In this document: in pieces, positions 45,613 through 54,998 of the stretch
How positions within the stretch are numbered: position 1 is the stretch's first letter
How the letters are laid out: each line of letters opens with the position of its first letter
From: Echinimonas agarilytica
GTDB lineage: Bacteria > Pseudomonadota > Gammaproteobacteria > Enterobacterales > Neiellaceae
Length of the DNA stretch: 64,000 nucleotides
Reading direction: 5' to 3'
Assembly: GCF_023703465.1 (NCBI RefSeq)
Contig: NZ_JAMQGP010000001.1
Coordinates: 744,001 to 808,000 of the forward strand
Translations under genes and position numbers: made by a program
Notes under the pieces: model-generated
What the model was told of the DNA's origin: nothing
The model's input: the letters and a program-made list of their open reading frames with translations, nothing else
Database searches by the model: none

Positions 45613-47016
45613 ATGACTACGGGATCAGAACAGCTTCGATTTAAAGAGAAGGTCGGTTACGGGCTTGGAGACTTCGCATCTTCTATGTTTTGGAAGATGT
45701 TTTCAGTATACCTGTTGATCTTCTACACTGATGTATTTGGTATATCAGCCGCCGCAGTAGGCACAATGTTCTTGCTGACTCGCATCTGGGATACAGCGAA
45801 TGATCCTGTCATGGGTGTCATTGCCGATCGTACCCAAAGTAAATATGGCAAGTTTCGTCCGTTTTTATTGTGGGGTGCCATTCCATTCGCAGTGGCTGGG
45901 GTTCTTACATTTACCACGCCAGATTTCACCGCCGATGGGAAGTTGGTATATGCCTATATTACATACACACTCATGATGATGGCTTATACCGCGGTTAATG
46001 TGCCCTATGCTTCACTATTAGGTGTAATGTCGAGCAAGAGCTCAGACCGCACCTCATTGGCATCCTATCGCATGGTCTTTGCCTTTGCTGGCAGTATATT
46101 CGCGTTTGTTTTGGTGGATCCACTCACGCAATTCTTTACGGGTATCAGCGGTGAAGACAATCCGCAATTGGGCTGGATGCTCACAATGGTGGTATATGGT
46201 TGCATCGCCTCACTGTTGTTCTATACCACCTTTAGTTGGACGAAAGAGCGCGTTTCTCCACCAAAAACTCAAACCACTTCATTGCGCTCCGATTTGAAAA
46301 ACCTGATGGGTAACAAGCCTTGGTTTATTCTATTGGGAGCAGCGTTGGCAACGTTAATTTTCAACAGTATGCGCGATGGAGCGGCAGTTTTTTACTTCAA
46401 ATATTTTGTGCAAGCACCAGATATTTCGTTGTTTGGTTTGTCGGTTGGTTTGATTACCGCTTACTTAGTGGTTGGTCAGGCAGCCAATATTATTGGGGTT
46501 TTATTGGCGCAGCCTATTTCAGAACGGATTGGTAAGCGCAATACCTTTATGTACGCCATGTTTCTTGCGGCGGTATTGAGTTGCTTGTTCTTTTTCCTCG
46601 ATGCTTCCGAAGTCATGCTCATTTTATTGTTGCAGATTGGTGTAAGTGCATGTGCTGGAATTGTGTTTCCGTTGTTATGGTCAATGTATGCAGATATCGC
46701 GGACTATTCTGAATATCAAACTGGGCGCCGTTCAACTGGACTCATATTTTCGTCATCGTCATTTTCCCAAAAAATGGGATGGACCCTCGGTGGTGCCTTA
46801 ACTGGCTGGACACTGGCGTACTTTGGTTATGAAGCCAATGCCGAACAAACTGAACTAGCCAAAGAAGGCCTGCGTTATATGGTCAGTTTCCTGCCAGCAG
46901 TAGGCGCGGGGTTATCGGCAATATTCATGATTTTTTATAAATTGTCCGACGGCTACATGGAAAAAGTCGATCGCGAATTAACATCGCGTCGCGCGCAAGA
47001 AAACAAAAACGGCTAA
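45613..47016 (+). CDS. GPH-family (MelB-like) sugar:cation symporter
   Basis: A 467-residue inner-membrane protein with about 12 hydrophobic segments. Family features are GYGLGDFASSMFWKMFSVYLLIFYTDVFG at the N-terminus, MGVIADRTQSKYGKFRPFLLWGAIPF (the loop 2-3 D-R-T/K-x-G-K-F-R-P motif) and WSMYADIADYSEYQTGRRSTG. It should import mannobiose or mannooligosaccharides into the cytoplasm for the epimerase-phosphorylase pair encoded next. A GTG at 45607 would add two residues; the ATG at 45613 is used, but the ribosome-binding site does not settle the choice. Confidence 0.9.
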   Translation: MTTGSEQLRFKEKVGYGLGDFASSMFWKMFSVYLLIFYTDVFGISAAAVGTMFLLTRIWDTANDPVMGVIADRTQSKYGKFRPFLLWGAIPFAVAGVLTFTTPDFTADGKLVYAYITYTLMMMAYTAVNVPYASLLGVMSSKSSDRTSLASYRMVFAFAGSIFAFVLVDPLTQFFTGISGEDNPQLGWMLTMVVYGCIASLLFYTTFSWTKERVSPPKTQTTSLRSDLKNLMGNKPWFILLGAALATLIFNSMRDGAAVFYFKYFVQAPDISLFGLSVGLITAYLVVGQAANIIGVLLAQPISERIGKRNTFMYAMFLAAVLSCLFFFLDASEVMLILLLQIGVSACAGIVFPLLWSMYADIADYSEYQTGRRSTGLIFSSSSFSQKMGWTLGGALTGWTLAYFGYEANAEQTELAKEGLRYMVSFLPAVGAGLSAIFMIFYKLSDGYMEKVDRELTSRRAQENKNG

Positions 47017-47053
47017 AGTCGAGATATACATTTAAGTATTTTAAAATTTAAAA

Positions 47054-47067
47054 TGTAAACGGTTACT
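47054..47067. promoter_or_regulatory. LacI-family operator (TGTAAACGGTTACT)
   Basis: A regulator-B type palindrome in the 82-base gap between the symporter and phosphorylase genes, 32 bases before the phosphorylase ATG. It implies separate control of the phosphorylase-epimerase-GH5 unit. Confidence 0.78.
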
Positions 47068-47098
47068 ATGTGGCCATATCACGTAAAGAGAAACAGTA

Positions 47099-48277
47099 AT
47101 GAGTGATTATAAAAAGTTAGTTAAAGAGCTGTTCGCTCAGCAAGAAAATCTTTTAACCGCTAAGAATTCGCCTCAAGCAGAAGGCAATGGAATCTTTCAA
47201 CGTTGGCAGGCTCCTATTATTACGCCAGCTCATGTTCCAGTGAATTGGCGGTATGACCTGAACGAAGCGACGAATCCATTTTTGATGGAGCGCCAGGGCA
47301 TTAATGCCACTCTCAACTCTGGTGCAATTTATAAAGACGGTAAGTATCTGCTTGTTGTGCGTGTGGAAGGTAATGATCGTAAGTCTTTCTTTGCGGTTGC
47401 TGAAAGCGACACTGGCGTTGATAACTTCAAATTTTGGTCACATCCAGTGATCATGCCAGAAACTGACCGCCCAGATACGAACGTCTATGACATGCGTCTT
47501 ACAGAGCATGAAGACGGCTATATTTACGGATTATTCTGTACCGAGCGCAAAGACGAAGAGCACCCCAATGACTTGTCAGCTGCGGAAGCGCAATGCGGTA
47601 TTGCAAGAACGAAAGATTTGGTGACTTGGGAAAGGCTTGCAGATCTTGTGACGTATTCAGGCCAACAACGCAACGTGGTTCTACATCCAGAGTTTGTCGA
47701 TGGAAAATATGCGTTTTACACGCGTCCACAAGATGGCTTCATTAGTGTCGGTAGTGGCGGCGGTATTGGTTGGGGCTTGTCTGAGTCGATGGAAAATGCC
47801 GAGATCAAGAGCGAAGTGATTGTCGATGGTAAGGTCTATCACACCATTAAAGAAATTAAGAATGGGCAAGGCCCAGCTCCGATCAAAACAGAGCAAGGTT
47901 GGTTGCATTTGGCGCATGGTGTTCGTAATACCGCGGCAGGTTTACGTTACGTTCTATATACATTTATGACGGACCTTCACCAACCTTGGCGCATCACCCA
48001 GCAGCCTGGCGGCCACTTTATTGCCCCCGAAGGTGCTGAGCGAGTGGGTGACGTATCGAACGTCGTATTCAGTAACGGTTGGACTGTGACTGAAGATGGC
48101 AAAGTTAATATTTACTACGCTTCATCTGATACTCGCATGCATGTTGCTACTTCTACCGTTGAACAACTGGTTGATTACTGCATGAATACACCTAAGGATG
48201 GTTTACGTTCGGCTGCGTCAGTCATTGAACGCAATAAGCTTATCGATGCGAACTTGGCCTTACTGAACGGACAATAA
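47099..48277 (+). CDS. GH130 4-O-beta-D-mannosyl-D-glucose phosphorylase
   Basis: A 392-residue cytoplasmic GH130 subfamily 1-like phosphorylase. With phosphate it cleaves beta-1,4-mannosyl-glucose to mannose-1-phosphate and glucose. The general acid Asp131 is in NVYDMRL. Phosphate- and sugar-site motifs [24 protein letters not shown] and [20 protein letters not shown] are intact, and the length equals the family's. It is followed 2 bases later by the 2-epimerase that makes its substrate from mannobiose, the classical pairing. A LacI-type operator precedes it. Confidence 0.93.
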   Translation: MSDYKKLVKELFAQQENLLTAKNSPQAEGNGIFQRWQAPIITPAHVPVNWRYDLNEATNPFLMERQGINATLNSGAIYKDGKYLLVVRVEGNDRKSFFAVAESDTGVDNFKFWSHPVIMPETDRPDTNVYDMRLTEHEDGYIYGLFCTERKDEEHPNDLSAAEAQCGIARTKDLVTWERLADLVTYSGQQRNVVLHPEFVDGKYAFYTRPQDGFISVGSGGGIGWGLSESMENAEIKSEVIVDGKVYHTIKEIKNGQGPAPIKTEQGWLHLAHGVRNTAAGLRYVLYTFMTDLHQPWRITQQPGGHFIAPEGAERVGDVSNVVFSNGWTVTEDGKVNIYYASSDTRMHVATSTVEQLVDYCMNTPKDGLRSAASVIERNKLIDANLALLNGQ

Positions 48278-48279
48278 AT

Positions 48280-49524
48280 ATGAGTTTTGATTCTTCTTTG
48301 AAGCCACTTCTAAAGTGGCGTGACGAATGCCAACAAGAAGCAAGGAATATTGCGGATTGGTGGGCGGAGAATACGATCGACCATGAGGGGGGTGGCTTTT
48401 TAGGTGAATTAAATCGTAAAAATAAACCGGTTCATATGGCATCGAAGAGCATTATTCAAAATACCCGTATTTTGTGGTTCTTCAGTGAATATGCTCATTT
48501 TACTCAGTCTGAGCGCGATCTTGCTGTGGCGACTCGCGCTTACGACTACTTAATGGCTCATTTTGACGATCCAGAGTACGGAGGCGTGATCTGGATGGTG
48601 AATTACCAAGGTAAAACCACTGATACAAAAAAGCAGACGTATGCCATTGGTTTCGCCATATATGCCTTATCTGCTTATTACAAACTCACAGGAAGTGAAA
48701 CGGCGATTGCAACCGCGAAAGGCTACTTTGAGTTACTTGAATTGCATGCCAGAGATCGCCAAAACAATGGTTATGTCGAAGCGTTAAGCCAAACTTGGCA
48801 GCCGCTAGACGATGTACGTTTGAGCTTGAAAGACGAAAACTATCCGAAAACAATGAATACCCATCTTCATATTTTGGAGGCGTATACAGCTTTGCATGCT
48901 GTTGCACCAGACTCAAAAACAGAAGAAGCATTGGGCAATCTGATCGAAGTGTTCGAACATCAAATAATTGATGCAGAATCGAATCATTTGAAATTGTTCC
49001 TAGATATGGATTGGAAAGATCATTCCACCTTCTGGTCATACGGCCATGACATTGAATGCAGCTGGCTATTGTATGAAGCACTTGAAGCGTTGGACAACGA
49101 GAAACTGATTAATCGATTGACGCCCACCGTGATAAACATGGCTCAGATCACCTTAGAACAGGGGATTGGAGAGCATGGCCAAGTGTTGGATCAAATCGAC
49201 TTAGACTCCCAAACTAAACACCCAGAGAGTCATTGGTGGGTGCAAGCAGAGGCCTTAGTAGGCTTTCTCAATGCGTATTATTTGACGGAGCAAAAAAGAT
49301 TTTTAGAGGTGAATACACCGATATGGGATTTCATTTGTAAATACCATATGGATAAAGAATTTGGCGAGTGGCATTGGCTATCGACGCTTGATCAGCCCAA
49401 TCATCCCACCATTTACAAAGCTGGTGGTTGGAAAGCGCCGTACCATAACGGCCGAGCCATGCTCGAGATCTGCAAGTTAGTAGACAAAATTAAGTTATTT
49501 GAAGTGCCTAAGGAGTCTGCATGA
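48280..49524 (+). CDS. Cellobiose/mannobiose 2-epimerase
   Basis: A 414-residue cytoplasmic AGE-superfamily enzyme of the cellobiose 2-epimerase type, which converts beta-1,4-mannobiose to mannosyl-glucose. Catalytic-histidine motifs are present: MNTHLHILEAY, WSYGHDIECSWLL and APYHNGRAM. QNTRILWFFSEYAHF and HWWVQAEALVGF also fit. It lies between the GH130 phosphorylase (2-base gap) and the GH5 gene (4-base overlap), so all three are one operon. Mannobiose as substrate is inferred from the phosphorylase neighbour. Confidence 0.93.
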   Translation: MSFDSSLKPLLKWRDECQQEARNIADWWAENTIDHEGGGFLGELNRKNKPVHMASKSIIQNTRILWFFSEYAHFTQSERDLAVATRAYDYLMAHFDDPEYGGVIWMVNYQGKTTDTKKQTYAIGFAIYALSAYYKLTGSETAIATAKGYFELLELHARDRQNNGYVEALSQTWQPLDDVRLSLKDENYPKTMNTHLHILEAYTALHAVAPDSKTEEALGNLIEVFEHQIIDAESNHLKLFLDMDWKDHSTFWSYGHDIECSWLLYEALEALDNEKLINRLTPTVINMAQITLEQGIGEHGQVLDQIDLDSQTKHPESHWWVQAEALVGFLNAYYLTEQKRFLEVNTPIWDFICKYHMDKEFGEWHWLSTLDQPNHPTIYKAGGWKAPYHNGRAMLEICKLVDKIKLFEVPKESA

Positions 49525-51002
49525 AAATCGTAGCGTCATTTAAACTAAGTGCCGTCTTAGGAGCGCTATTGATGGCTCCGATGGCACATGCTTTTGATTC
49601 ATTTATCACACGAGACGGGCACCGCCTTATTGAGAATGGCGAGGAGTTCCGCTTTGCTGGGATTCATGCTCCTGAATTACATCGCATCGAGGATGACGCT
49701 AAAGGCGTGTGTTCAGCTGATCCTCGTGGTTGGGGACAATATTTCAAATGGCCCACCGCCGACGAGCAAGATAACTGGATTCAATCATTAGTGTTAACGG
49801 GCCATAAAGCCATGCGCGTCTACGTACTATCGGTGGCGACTCCGTATGACGAAGCCTGCGATCGAGAAACTCATATTCTTGCGCCTGAGAGCCGCGATGG
49901 AATGCCAAGGTTGAATGAGACAGCCATGGTTCACTATGACCGTATGATTGCTTTGTCTGAGAAGCATGGCCTGCGTCTAATTTTACCTTTCATCGACCAT
50001 TGGATGTGGTGGGGTGGCCGCGAGCAACTTGCTGCTTTTTATGGCGAAAATGAAGATGATTTTTATGATGTGAACAGTAAAACTTACGCAGCATATTTAA
50101 ACATTATTGAGCAAGTCATCAATCGCACAAATACCATCACTGGTCGCAAATACAAAGACGAAAAAGCCATCATGGCGTGGGAAACAGGCAACGAGCTGAA
50201 AAGTTCGACGGAAGCTTTTTTGACCACTACATCGGCGTTTATTAAGGCAAATGACTCGAATCATTTGGTGATGGATGGTACTTATTTATCGATCAACGAA
50301 TTTGCTAAAAATGATCCGAATATAGATATCATTTCGAATCATTTTTACACCGTCAATCACAACAACACCCCAGAACAGGTCAAGCAAGACCTGAAAGATA
50401 TTAACGGCAAGAAAGTCTATTTTATTGGCGAGTTCGGTTTAGAACCTGTTTCGCATCTTAATTCTGTAATGCAGTCGGCGGTTCACTCCGAGTACAAAGG
50501 AGCTAAAGCTGCTGGCGCTTTCATTTGGGGCTTTAGGGGGCGTCGTCATGATGGTGGCTTCTACTGGCACAAAGAAGGCAGCAGCAATGTTTATAGCTAC
50601 CATTTACCGGGTTTTGCAGAAGGCTATCGTAATGACGAGATTGCCGTCGTTGACGTGGTAAGAGCTGCCATTGCTCAAATGAACGGTGAGATCAAAGCAA
50701 AACCGTTACCTGTGCCACAAGCGCCCGTTTTACGCGATATTGTTACGCCGAATAACTTACAGTGGCTGGGCTCTCCTGTGGGGCGTTGGTACCGGTTTGA
50801 GCGTGCGACACAAGCCGAAGGGCCTTGGCAAATCATTGGCGATGGTATTTCGGATGGTCAGAATCAGTTTAATCCCGAGGTTGACGTGTTGTTTGCCGAC
50901 CCTATGCCACGTGAAAGATCTAAACGTTATTACTACCGCGTAACTGCGTTCAATGAGTCTGGAGCATCGGCGCCCTCAAATATCCAATCTTTTCCCCGTT
51001 AG
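49521..51002 (+). CDS. Secreted GH5-type mannan hydrolase with C-terminal Fn3-like module
   Basis: A 493-residue secreted enzyme with signal peptide cleavage after AHA (residue 24). The catalytic barrel of about 370 residues has acid/base Glu225 in WETGNELK and nucleophile Glu304 in FIGEFGL, as in GH5 enzymes. NRTNTITGRKYKDEKAIMAW is characteristic of the mannanase/mannosidase branch. The C-terminal about 95 residues (PVPQAPVLRDI ... RYYYRVTAFNESGASAPSN) resemble a fibronectin type III module. It starts in an ATGA overlap with the epimerase gene, with AAGGAG upstream. Its target is a beta-mannan or its oligosaccharides; endo versus exo action is not decided by sequence. Confidence 0.86.
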   Translation: MKIVASFKLSAVLGALLMAPMAHAFDSFITRDGHRLIENGEEFRFAGIHAPELHRIEDDAKGVCSADPRGWGQYFKWPTADEQDNWIQSLVLTGHKAMRVYVLSVATPYDEACDRETHILAPESRDGMPRLNETAMVHYDRMIALSEKHGLRLILPFIDHWMWWGGREQLAAFYGENEDDFYDVNSKTYAAYLNIIEQVINRTNTITGRKYKDEKAIMAWETGNELKSSTEAFLTTTSAFIKANDSNHLVMDGTYLSINEFAKNDPNIDIISNHFYTVNHNNTPEQVKQDLKDINGKKVYFIGEFGLEPVSHLNSVMQSAVHSEYKGAKAAGAFIWGFRGRRHDGGFYWHKEGSSNVYSYHLPGFAEGYRNDEIAVVDVVRAAIAQMNGEIKAKPLPVPQAPVLRDIVTPNNLQWLGSPVGRWYRFERATQAEGPWQIIGDGISDGQNQFNPEVDVLFADPMPRERSKRYYYRVTAFNESGASAPSNIQSFPR

Positions 51003-51026
51003 ACCAGAGCTTCTCTAGCTTTTTTG

Positions 51027-51051
51027 TCCCGCCTTGAGCGGGATTTTTTTT
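51027..51051 (+). terminator. Rho-independent terminator after the phosphorylase operon
   Basis: TCCCGC (51027-51032) pairs with GCGGGA (51038-51043) around loop CTTGA, followed by T8. Confidence 0.92.
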
Positions 51052-51368
51052 GTCGATATAAAACGACCAAAAGTGCATGTGCGCGCTCGTAACAACTCGG
51101 CGAATTGATGAAAGCCCGGGTCTCCAAGCGCTAGTTGGATATATTAGCCAATTTGAAATAAGCGACTTGTGCGAAGATAGCAATGAATACCCTAAAGGCT
51201 GACCTTGGCGCAAATACCATAGAAGGAGTGTCCAGAGGGGAAGGTTGGACCTAAAACATTGGCGTTAACATATTCGTCCATAAAGCTTTAAACCCATCAT
51301 CAAGGCGTTGTTGGGCAAATGGGTAAAGCGTTATGGATGAAGAGCGAATAAAACAATAGTGCGAACTC
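51052..51368. other. Unassigned intergenic region between two terminators
   Basis: About 317 bases bounded by convergent terminators. No ORF, operator or tRNA was recognised. It could be a decayed gene remnant, but no frame gives recognisable protein similarity. Confidence 0.5.
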
Positions 51369-51395
51369 AAAAAAAGCCCTTCATTGAAGAAGGGC
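51369..51395 (-). terminator. Rho-independent terminator of the leftward solute-binding protein gene
   Basis: GCCCTTC (51376-51382) pairs with GAAGGGC (51389-51395). The A7 run at 51369-51375 becomes U7 in the leftward transcript. Confidence 0.9.
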
Positions 51396-51426
51396 AAAGT
51401 CGCAAGAGGGAGCGAGGGTTATTAAA

Positions 51427-52290
51427 TTAATGAATGACTTTGTTCACATCGAGCCACAGTTCCTTTCGATCGAGAGGAGTTAAGGCATCCAGCTGAGGAT
51501 TGTCGATACGAATCACGCGCCGATTGGCCAACTGTGATTTTTGGAGCGCTTGTTTGATGTGGTGAGTGTTATAAAACAGCTGATCAAAGCTTCCATCTTC
51601 AATCGCCGAATTTAGGCCGGCCTCAAGTGTTTTCGCCAGCTTGGGGTTGGACTTGCTGACGAAGAAATACATGGGCATGGGATAAATGAGGAGAAGATCA
51701 TTTTCCACTGATAAATTTAAATGAGAGCGATCGCTGATCTCGTCCCAAGGTTCATGAACAGCAAGAGGGAAATAGTCGAACCGGCCGCCATCCACCATAT
51801 AAAACAAACTTTCTTTTTTAACCGCAGTCACAACCTTCAACCCGCTACTTTGTAAAATCGATGTGTCACCCCATGAGCGGCCTTGACCTGCTTTTAAGGT
51901 GGCTAAGTCGGATACAGAATCGATATTTGAAAAATTAGCCTGCTGTAGGCGATTGATAATAAAGAGGCGGTGCCCTTGAAGCCCTTTGAGCAGAGGCACG
52001 CGAATGGGGAGCATTTGGTCTTCATATTCGGGTTGTGTGCCGGCCCACAAAATAGATGCATCTCCTCCTTTTACCGCTTCAAATAGATTGGCTTGATTCA
52101 TCAACGACGCCGACTCGGTAAGTTGATAATGGCTTTGATCCGCCGCTTTCTCCAGAGCTAAGTTAATGAGGTTCAAGAAGTAGGTATCTTTTTGATTACT
52201 GATTTTGTTGTGCACTATTTCTTCGGCTGAAATGTGTGCACTCAGGCCAAGGCAGAACAGCAAAGAAATAGACTTCAGGCTTATTTTCAT
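51427..52290 (-). CDS. Periplasmic solute-binding-like protein (family 3 type), function unknown
   Basis: A 287-residue exported protein with a signal peptide (SISLLFCLGLSAHISA). The mature part looks like a family-3 periplasmic binding protein (LINLALEKAADQSHYQL, GLQGHRLFIINR, LATLKAGQGRSWGDTSIL, MYFFVSKSNPKLAKTLEAGLNSAIEDGSFDQLF). No permease or ATPase accompanies it, so it is not an obvious transporter part. It shares a promoter region with the divergent phosphomannomutase gene, which holds two LacI-type operators, so it is probably in the mannan regulon. A sensing or scavenging role is possible but unproven. Confidence 0.78.
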   Translation of the reverse strand: MKISLKSISLLFCLGLSAHISAEEIVHNKISNQKDTYFLNLINLALEKAADQSHYQLTESASLMNQANLFEAVKGGDASILWAGTQPEYEDQMLPIRVPLLKGLQGHRLFIINRLQQANFSNIDSVSDLATLKAGQGRSWGDTSILQSSGLKVVTAVKKESLFYMVDGGRFDYFPLAVHEPWDEISDRSHLNLSVENDLLLIYPMPMYFFVSKSNPKLAKTLEAGLNSAIEDGSFDQLFYNTHHIKQALQKSQLANRRVIRIDNPQLDALTPLDRKELWLDVNKVIH

Positions 52291-52304
52291 TTTATTACCC
52301 TGTA

Positions 52305-52386
52305 ACGTAACCGTTTACATTTATGTGTTGATATTTTGCATTGTTTGTTTATAAAATCAACGTAAATGGAATGTAAACGGTTACGT
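52305..52386. promoter_or_regulatory. Paired inverted LacI-family operators in a divergent promoter
   Basis: ACGTAACCGTTTACAT (52305-52320) and its exact inverse ATGTAAACGGTTACGT (52371-52386) have centres 66 bases apart, about six helical turns. They separate the solute-binding-protein gene from the phosphomannomutase gene and could loop to control both. Confidence 0.85.
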
Positions 52387-52511
52387 TTATGCGCTAGTTA
52401 ACACTAATTGAAGCTTAGAATATTTTTGGCTTGCGCATAAATTGATGGGTTTCAATTCGGGTTGTGTCTGACGTGAGTGGGTACGACGCAAACAAAAAGT
52501 GAGATTGACAC

Positions 52512-53912
52512 ATGAAAGAGCTGACATGCTTTAAGGCCTACGATATTCGAGGAAAGTTGGGAGAAGAGCTCAACAATCAAATTGCATACGACATAGGACG
52601 TGCCTATGCACAAGTCATGAAACCCAAGCTCGTGGTGGTGGGAGGCGACGCGCGTGAAACCAGTGACGAACTCAAACTGGCTTTAGCACGAGGACTAATG
52701 GATGCGGGTGTTGGTGTGATCGATTTAGGAATGACTGGCACCGAAGAAATTTACTTTGCTACATCCCACTTGGGGGTCGATGGTGGTATCGAAGTGACCG
52801 CCAGTCACAACCCAATAGACTACAACGGCATGAAATTAGTGACTCAGGGCAGTCGCCCTATTGGGCGTGACAACGGGCTCACTGAAATACAGGCGCTAGC
52901 CCAAGCTGCGCCGTGGCGCGCAGAGCCGATTGAATTGCCGACTTATCGAGGGGCGTATAAGTCTACATCGTTGTTGTCAGACTATGTATGCCACTTAATG
53001 TCGTATGTGAAATGCGACACCTTAAAACCATTAAAAATTGTGGTAAATGCCGGCAATGGCGCGGCAGGACATGTGATTGATCAAATTGAATTGGCATTTT
53101 TAGCAGCTCAAGTACCTGTGACTTTCATAAAAGTAAATCATAAACCAGATCCTTCATTTCCCAACGGAATTCCCAATCCGTTATTGCCTCAAAACCGAGC
53201 GGCCACGGCTGATGTGGTTAGGGCGCATGGGGCTGATTTGGGTGTTGCATGGGATGGAGATTTCGATCGCTGTTTTCTGTTTGACGAAAACGGTGAATTC
53301 ATTGAGGGCTACTACATCGTCGGTCTATTGGCGGAGGCGTATCTGCAACAAAATCTAGGAGCCACGATTATCCATGATCCGCGATTGACGTGGAACACCA
53401 TAGATGTGGTTGAAGCCGCAGGCGGAAAAGCGGTCATGAGCCGAACTGGGCATGCTTTTATTAAAAATATAATGCGCAGTGAAGATGCAGTGTATGGCGG
53501 AGAAATGAGTGCTCATCACTACTTTAAAGACTTTTCATATTGCGATAGTGGGATGATCCCTTGGTTGTTCATCATGCAGCTCATGAGCACTAAACAACAA
53601 ACTTTATCGAGCATGGTGAAAGAGAGAATTGCTGCTTTTCCGTCGTCGGGTGAAATCAATAAAACGATTGCCAATCCAGACCAAGCGATCGCAAAAGTGA
53701 AGGCTTTTTATCAACACGCGTCACTTGTCATTGACCAGACCGATGGCTTGAGTATGGAATTCGAGCAATGGCGCTTCAATCTTCGCCAATCCAACACTGA
53801 ACCTTTGGTTCGTCTCAATGTAGAAACTCGTGCGAATGAAGCACTACTCAAACAACAAACTACAGAAATTATCGACATTCTGGAAAGTATGGAGGCGCTT
53901 CAAGCATGTTAA
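52512..53912 (+). CDS. manB: Phosphomannomutase/phosphoglucomutase
   Basis: A 466-residue cytoplasmic alpha-D-phosphohexomutase that converts mannose-1-phosphate to mannose-6-phosphate. The phosphoserine loop [13 protein letters not shown] (Ser98), metal loop WDGDFDRCF, sugar loop [10 protein letters not shown] and phosphate loop [15 protein letters not shown] are intact. It takes the product of the GH130 phosphorylase into central metabolism. Two LacI-type operators lie upstream, in the gap shared with the divergent binding-protein gene. Its stop overlaps the next start by 7 bases. A second role in GDP-mannose synthesis for polysaccharides is possible for this family. Confidence 0.93.
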   Translation: MKELTCFKAYDIRGKLGEELNNQIAYDIGRAYAQVMKPKLVVVGGDARETSDELKLALARGLMDAGVGVIDLGMTGTEEIYFATSHLGVDGGIEVTASHNPIDYNGMKLVTQGSRPIGRDNGLTEIQALAQAAPWRAEPIELPTYRGAYKSTSLLSDYVCHLMSYVKCDTLKPLKIVVNAGNGAAGHVIDQIELAFLAAQVPVTFIKVNHKPDPSFPNGIPNPLLPQNRAATADVVRAHGADLGVAWDGDFDRCFLFDENGEFIEGYYIVGLLAEAYLQQNLGATIIHDPRLTWNTIDVVEAAGGKAVMSRTGHAFIKNIMRSEDAVYGGEMSAHHYFKDFSYCDSGMIPWLFIMQLMSTKQQTLSSMVKERIAAFPSSGEINKTIANPDQAIAKVKAFYQHASLVIDQTDGLSMEFEQWRFNLRQSNTEPLVRLNVETRANEALLKQQTTEIIDILESMEALQAC

Positions 53913-54775
53913 AACTGACAACACAATGGATTTTAGCGGCACTGTTGATGCCTATATTTTCAATGTCTGTGCATGCTGTGTCATGGGACATGACCATGAC
54001 CTCCGCATGCCACGGCAGTGATAAAGGCGTTGCTCATGATTCCGATGGCATTTGGTGTGGGCAGGGTTGGACAGATATAGCGTTCATGGACGACACCATG
54101 AGCTATCAAGCTCGAATGACGGGGTGGTCAGATACGGATGGACAGTGGTGGGATCCAGAAATAGAGCAAGCTGCATTTCACTACTATGGTGGTCATAATG
54201 GTTGGGGGCTGGTGAACAAGGATGAAGTTGAACATTCCCCTGAGCACGCATTTGACAATATTATGGGGAATATTCCAGGTGCTCAGCCCGGTGATAATGA
54301 GTCACATGTTGACTTTGATTACGTGCTTATATCATTTGCAGAGCACATGATTTTAGATTCCGTGATTGCTGGATACACAGGTTCCGATTCGGATATATCG
54401 ATTTTGTCGTACCAAGGCTCTAGCAATGCAGAAGACACCTTGTTGGGAAGTGCATGGGACGAGCTCTTGAATAAAGGTTGGGTAGTCACCGGCAATTACA
54501 ACGGTGCTGACCAAGCACCTACCGAACAAGACTCCGTGTTCAGTGTTGATACTGAACACGCTTCTCAGTATTGGTTAGTGGGCGCATATCATTCCATTTG
54601 GGGTGATAGCTCCAGTGAGTTGGACGTTTATGATGACAGCTTTAAGTTAATTGGCTTTGAAGCCTCGCTTGCTCCTTTGCCGAGTTATGCTGTTTCTGAA
54701 CCGTCGGGCGTCGGATGTTTTTTATTGGCTAGCTTCGCATTATTGAGAGTGCAACGGAAAAATACACGCCGATAA
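53906..54775 (+). CDS. Exported protein with a PEP-CTERM-like C-terminal anchor, function unknown
   Basis: A 289-residue secreted protein with a signal peptide ([16 protein letters not shown]). The mature domain is acidic, rich in Trp, Gly and Asp, and not recognised. The C-terminus has the three-part form of PEP-CTERM sorting signals: a short motif (S-E-P-S), a hydrophobic stretch ([15 protein letters not shown]) and a basic end (QRKNTRR). Such proteins are cut by an exosortase, which is not in the window. The ATG lies inside the end of the phosphomannomutase gene, with GGAGG at 53891-53895, so the two are translationally coupled and share the LacI-controlled promoter. A role at the cell surface during mannan growth is inferred only from that. 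Confidence 0.75.
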   Translation: MLKLTTQWILAALLMPIFSMSVHAVSWDMTMTSACHGSDKGVAHDSDGIWCGQGWTDIAFMDDTMSYQARMTGWSDTDGQWWDPEIEQAAFHYYGGHNGWGLVNKDEVEHSPEHAFDNIMGNIPGAQPGDNESHVDFDYVLISFAEHMILDSVIAGYTGSDSDISILSYQGSSNAEDTLLGSAWDELLNKGWVVTGNYNGADQAPTEQDSVFSVDTEHASQYWLVGAYHSIWGDSSSELDVYDDSFKLIGFEASLAPLPSYAVSEPSGVGCFLLASFALLRVQRKNTRR

Positions 54776-54800
54776 GACGACTTGAGAATTGAGTTTAACG

Positions 54801-54824
54801 TAAGCCGGAGTCATCTCCGGCTTA
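54801..54824. terminator. Hairpin after the PEP-CTERM-like gene (weak terminator)
   Basis: A perfect 10-base stem TAAGCCGGAG/CTCCGGCTTA around loop TCAT. The following bases are not T-rich, so termination is uncertain. Confidence 0.55.
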
Positions 54825-54998
54825 ATCGCGTTTGGATCCGAGAAATCGCAATATTTAATCAGAAAGTTATTATTAAATAGTCTCTTATGTTCATTTTGGC
54901 CGATTAGTCAATCAATTTGACATATTGTTATTTGATGGTTAAAACATCATATGTTAGATTTTATATGTTGTTTTTTTCGATAAAAAGGAATTTATAAG

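Noticed and set aside
48425-48436. AACCGGTTCATA inside the 2-epimerase gene, resembling the ATGAACCGGTTCAT operator.
   Set aside because: Only one arm matches and it is explained by the codons for K-P-V-H-M; unlike 26399-26410 it is not a full palindrome of either operator type.
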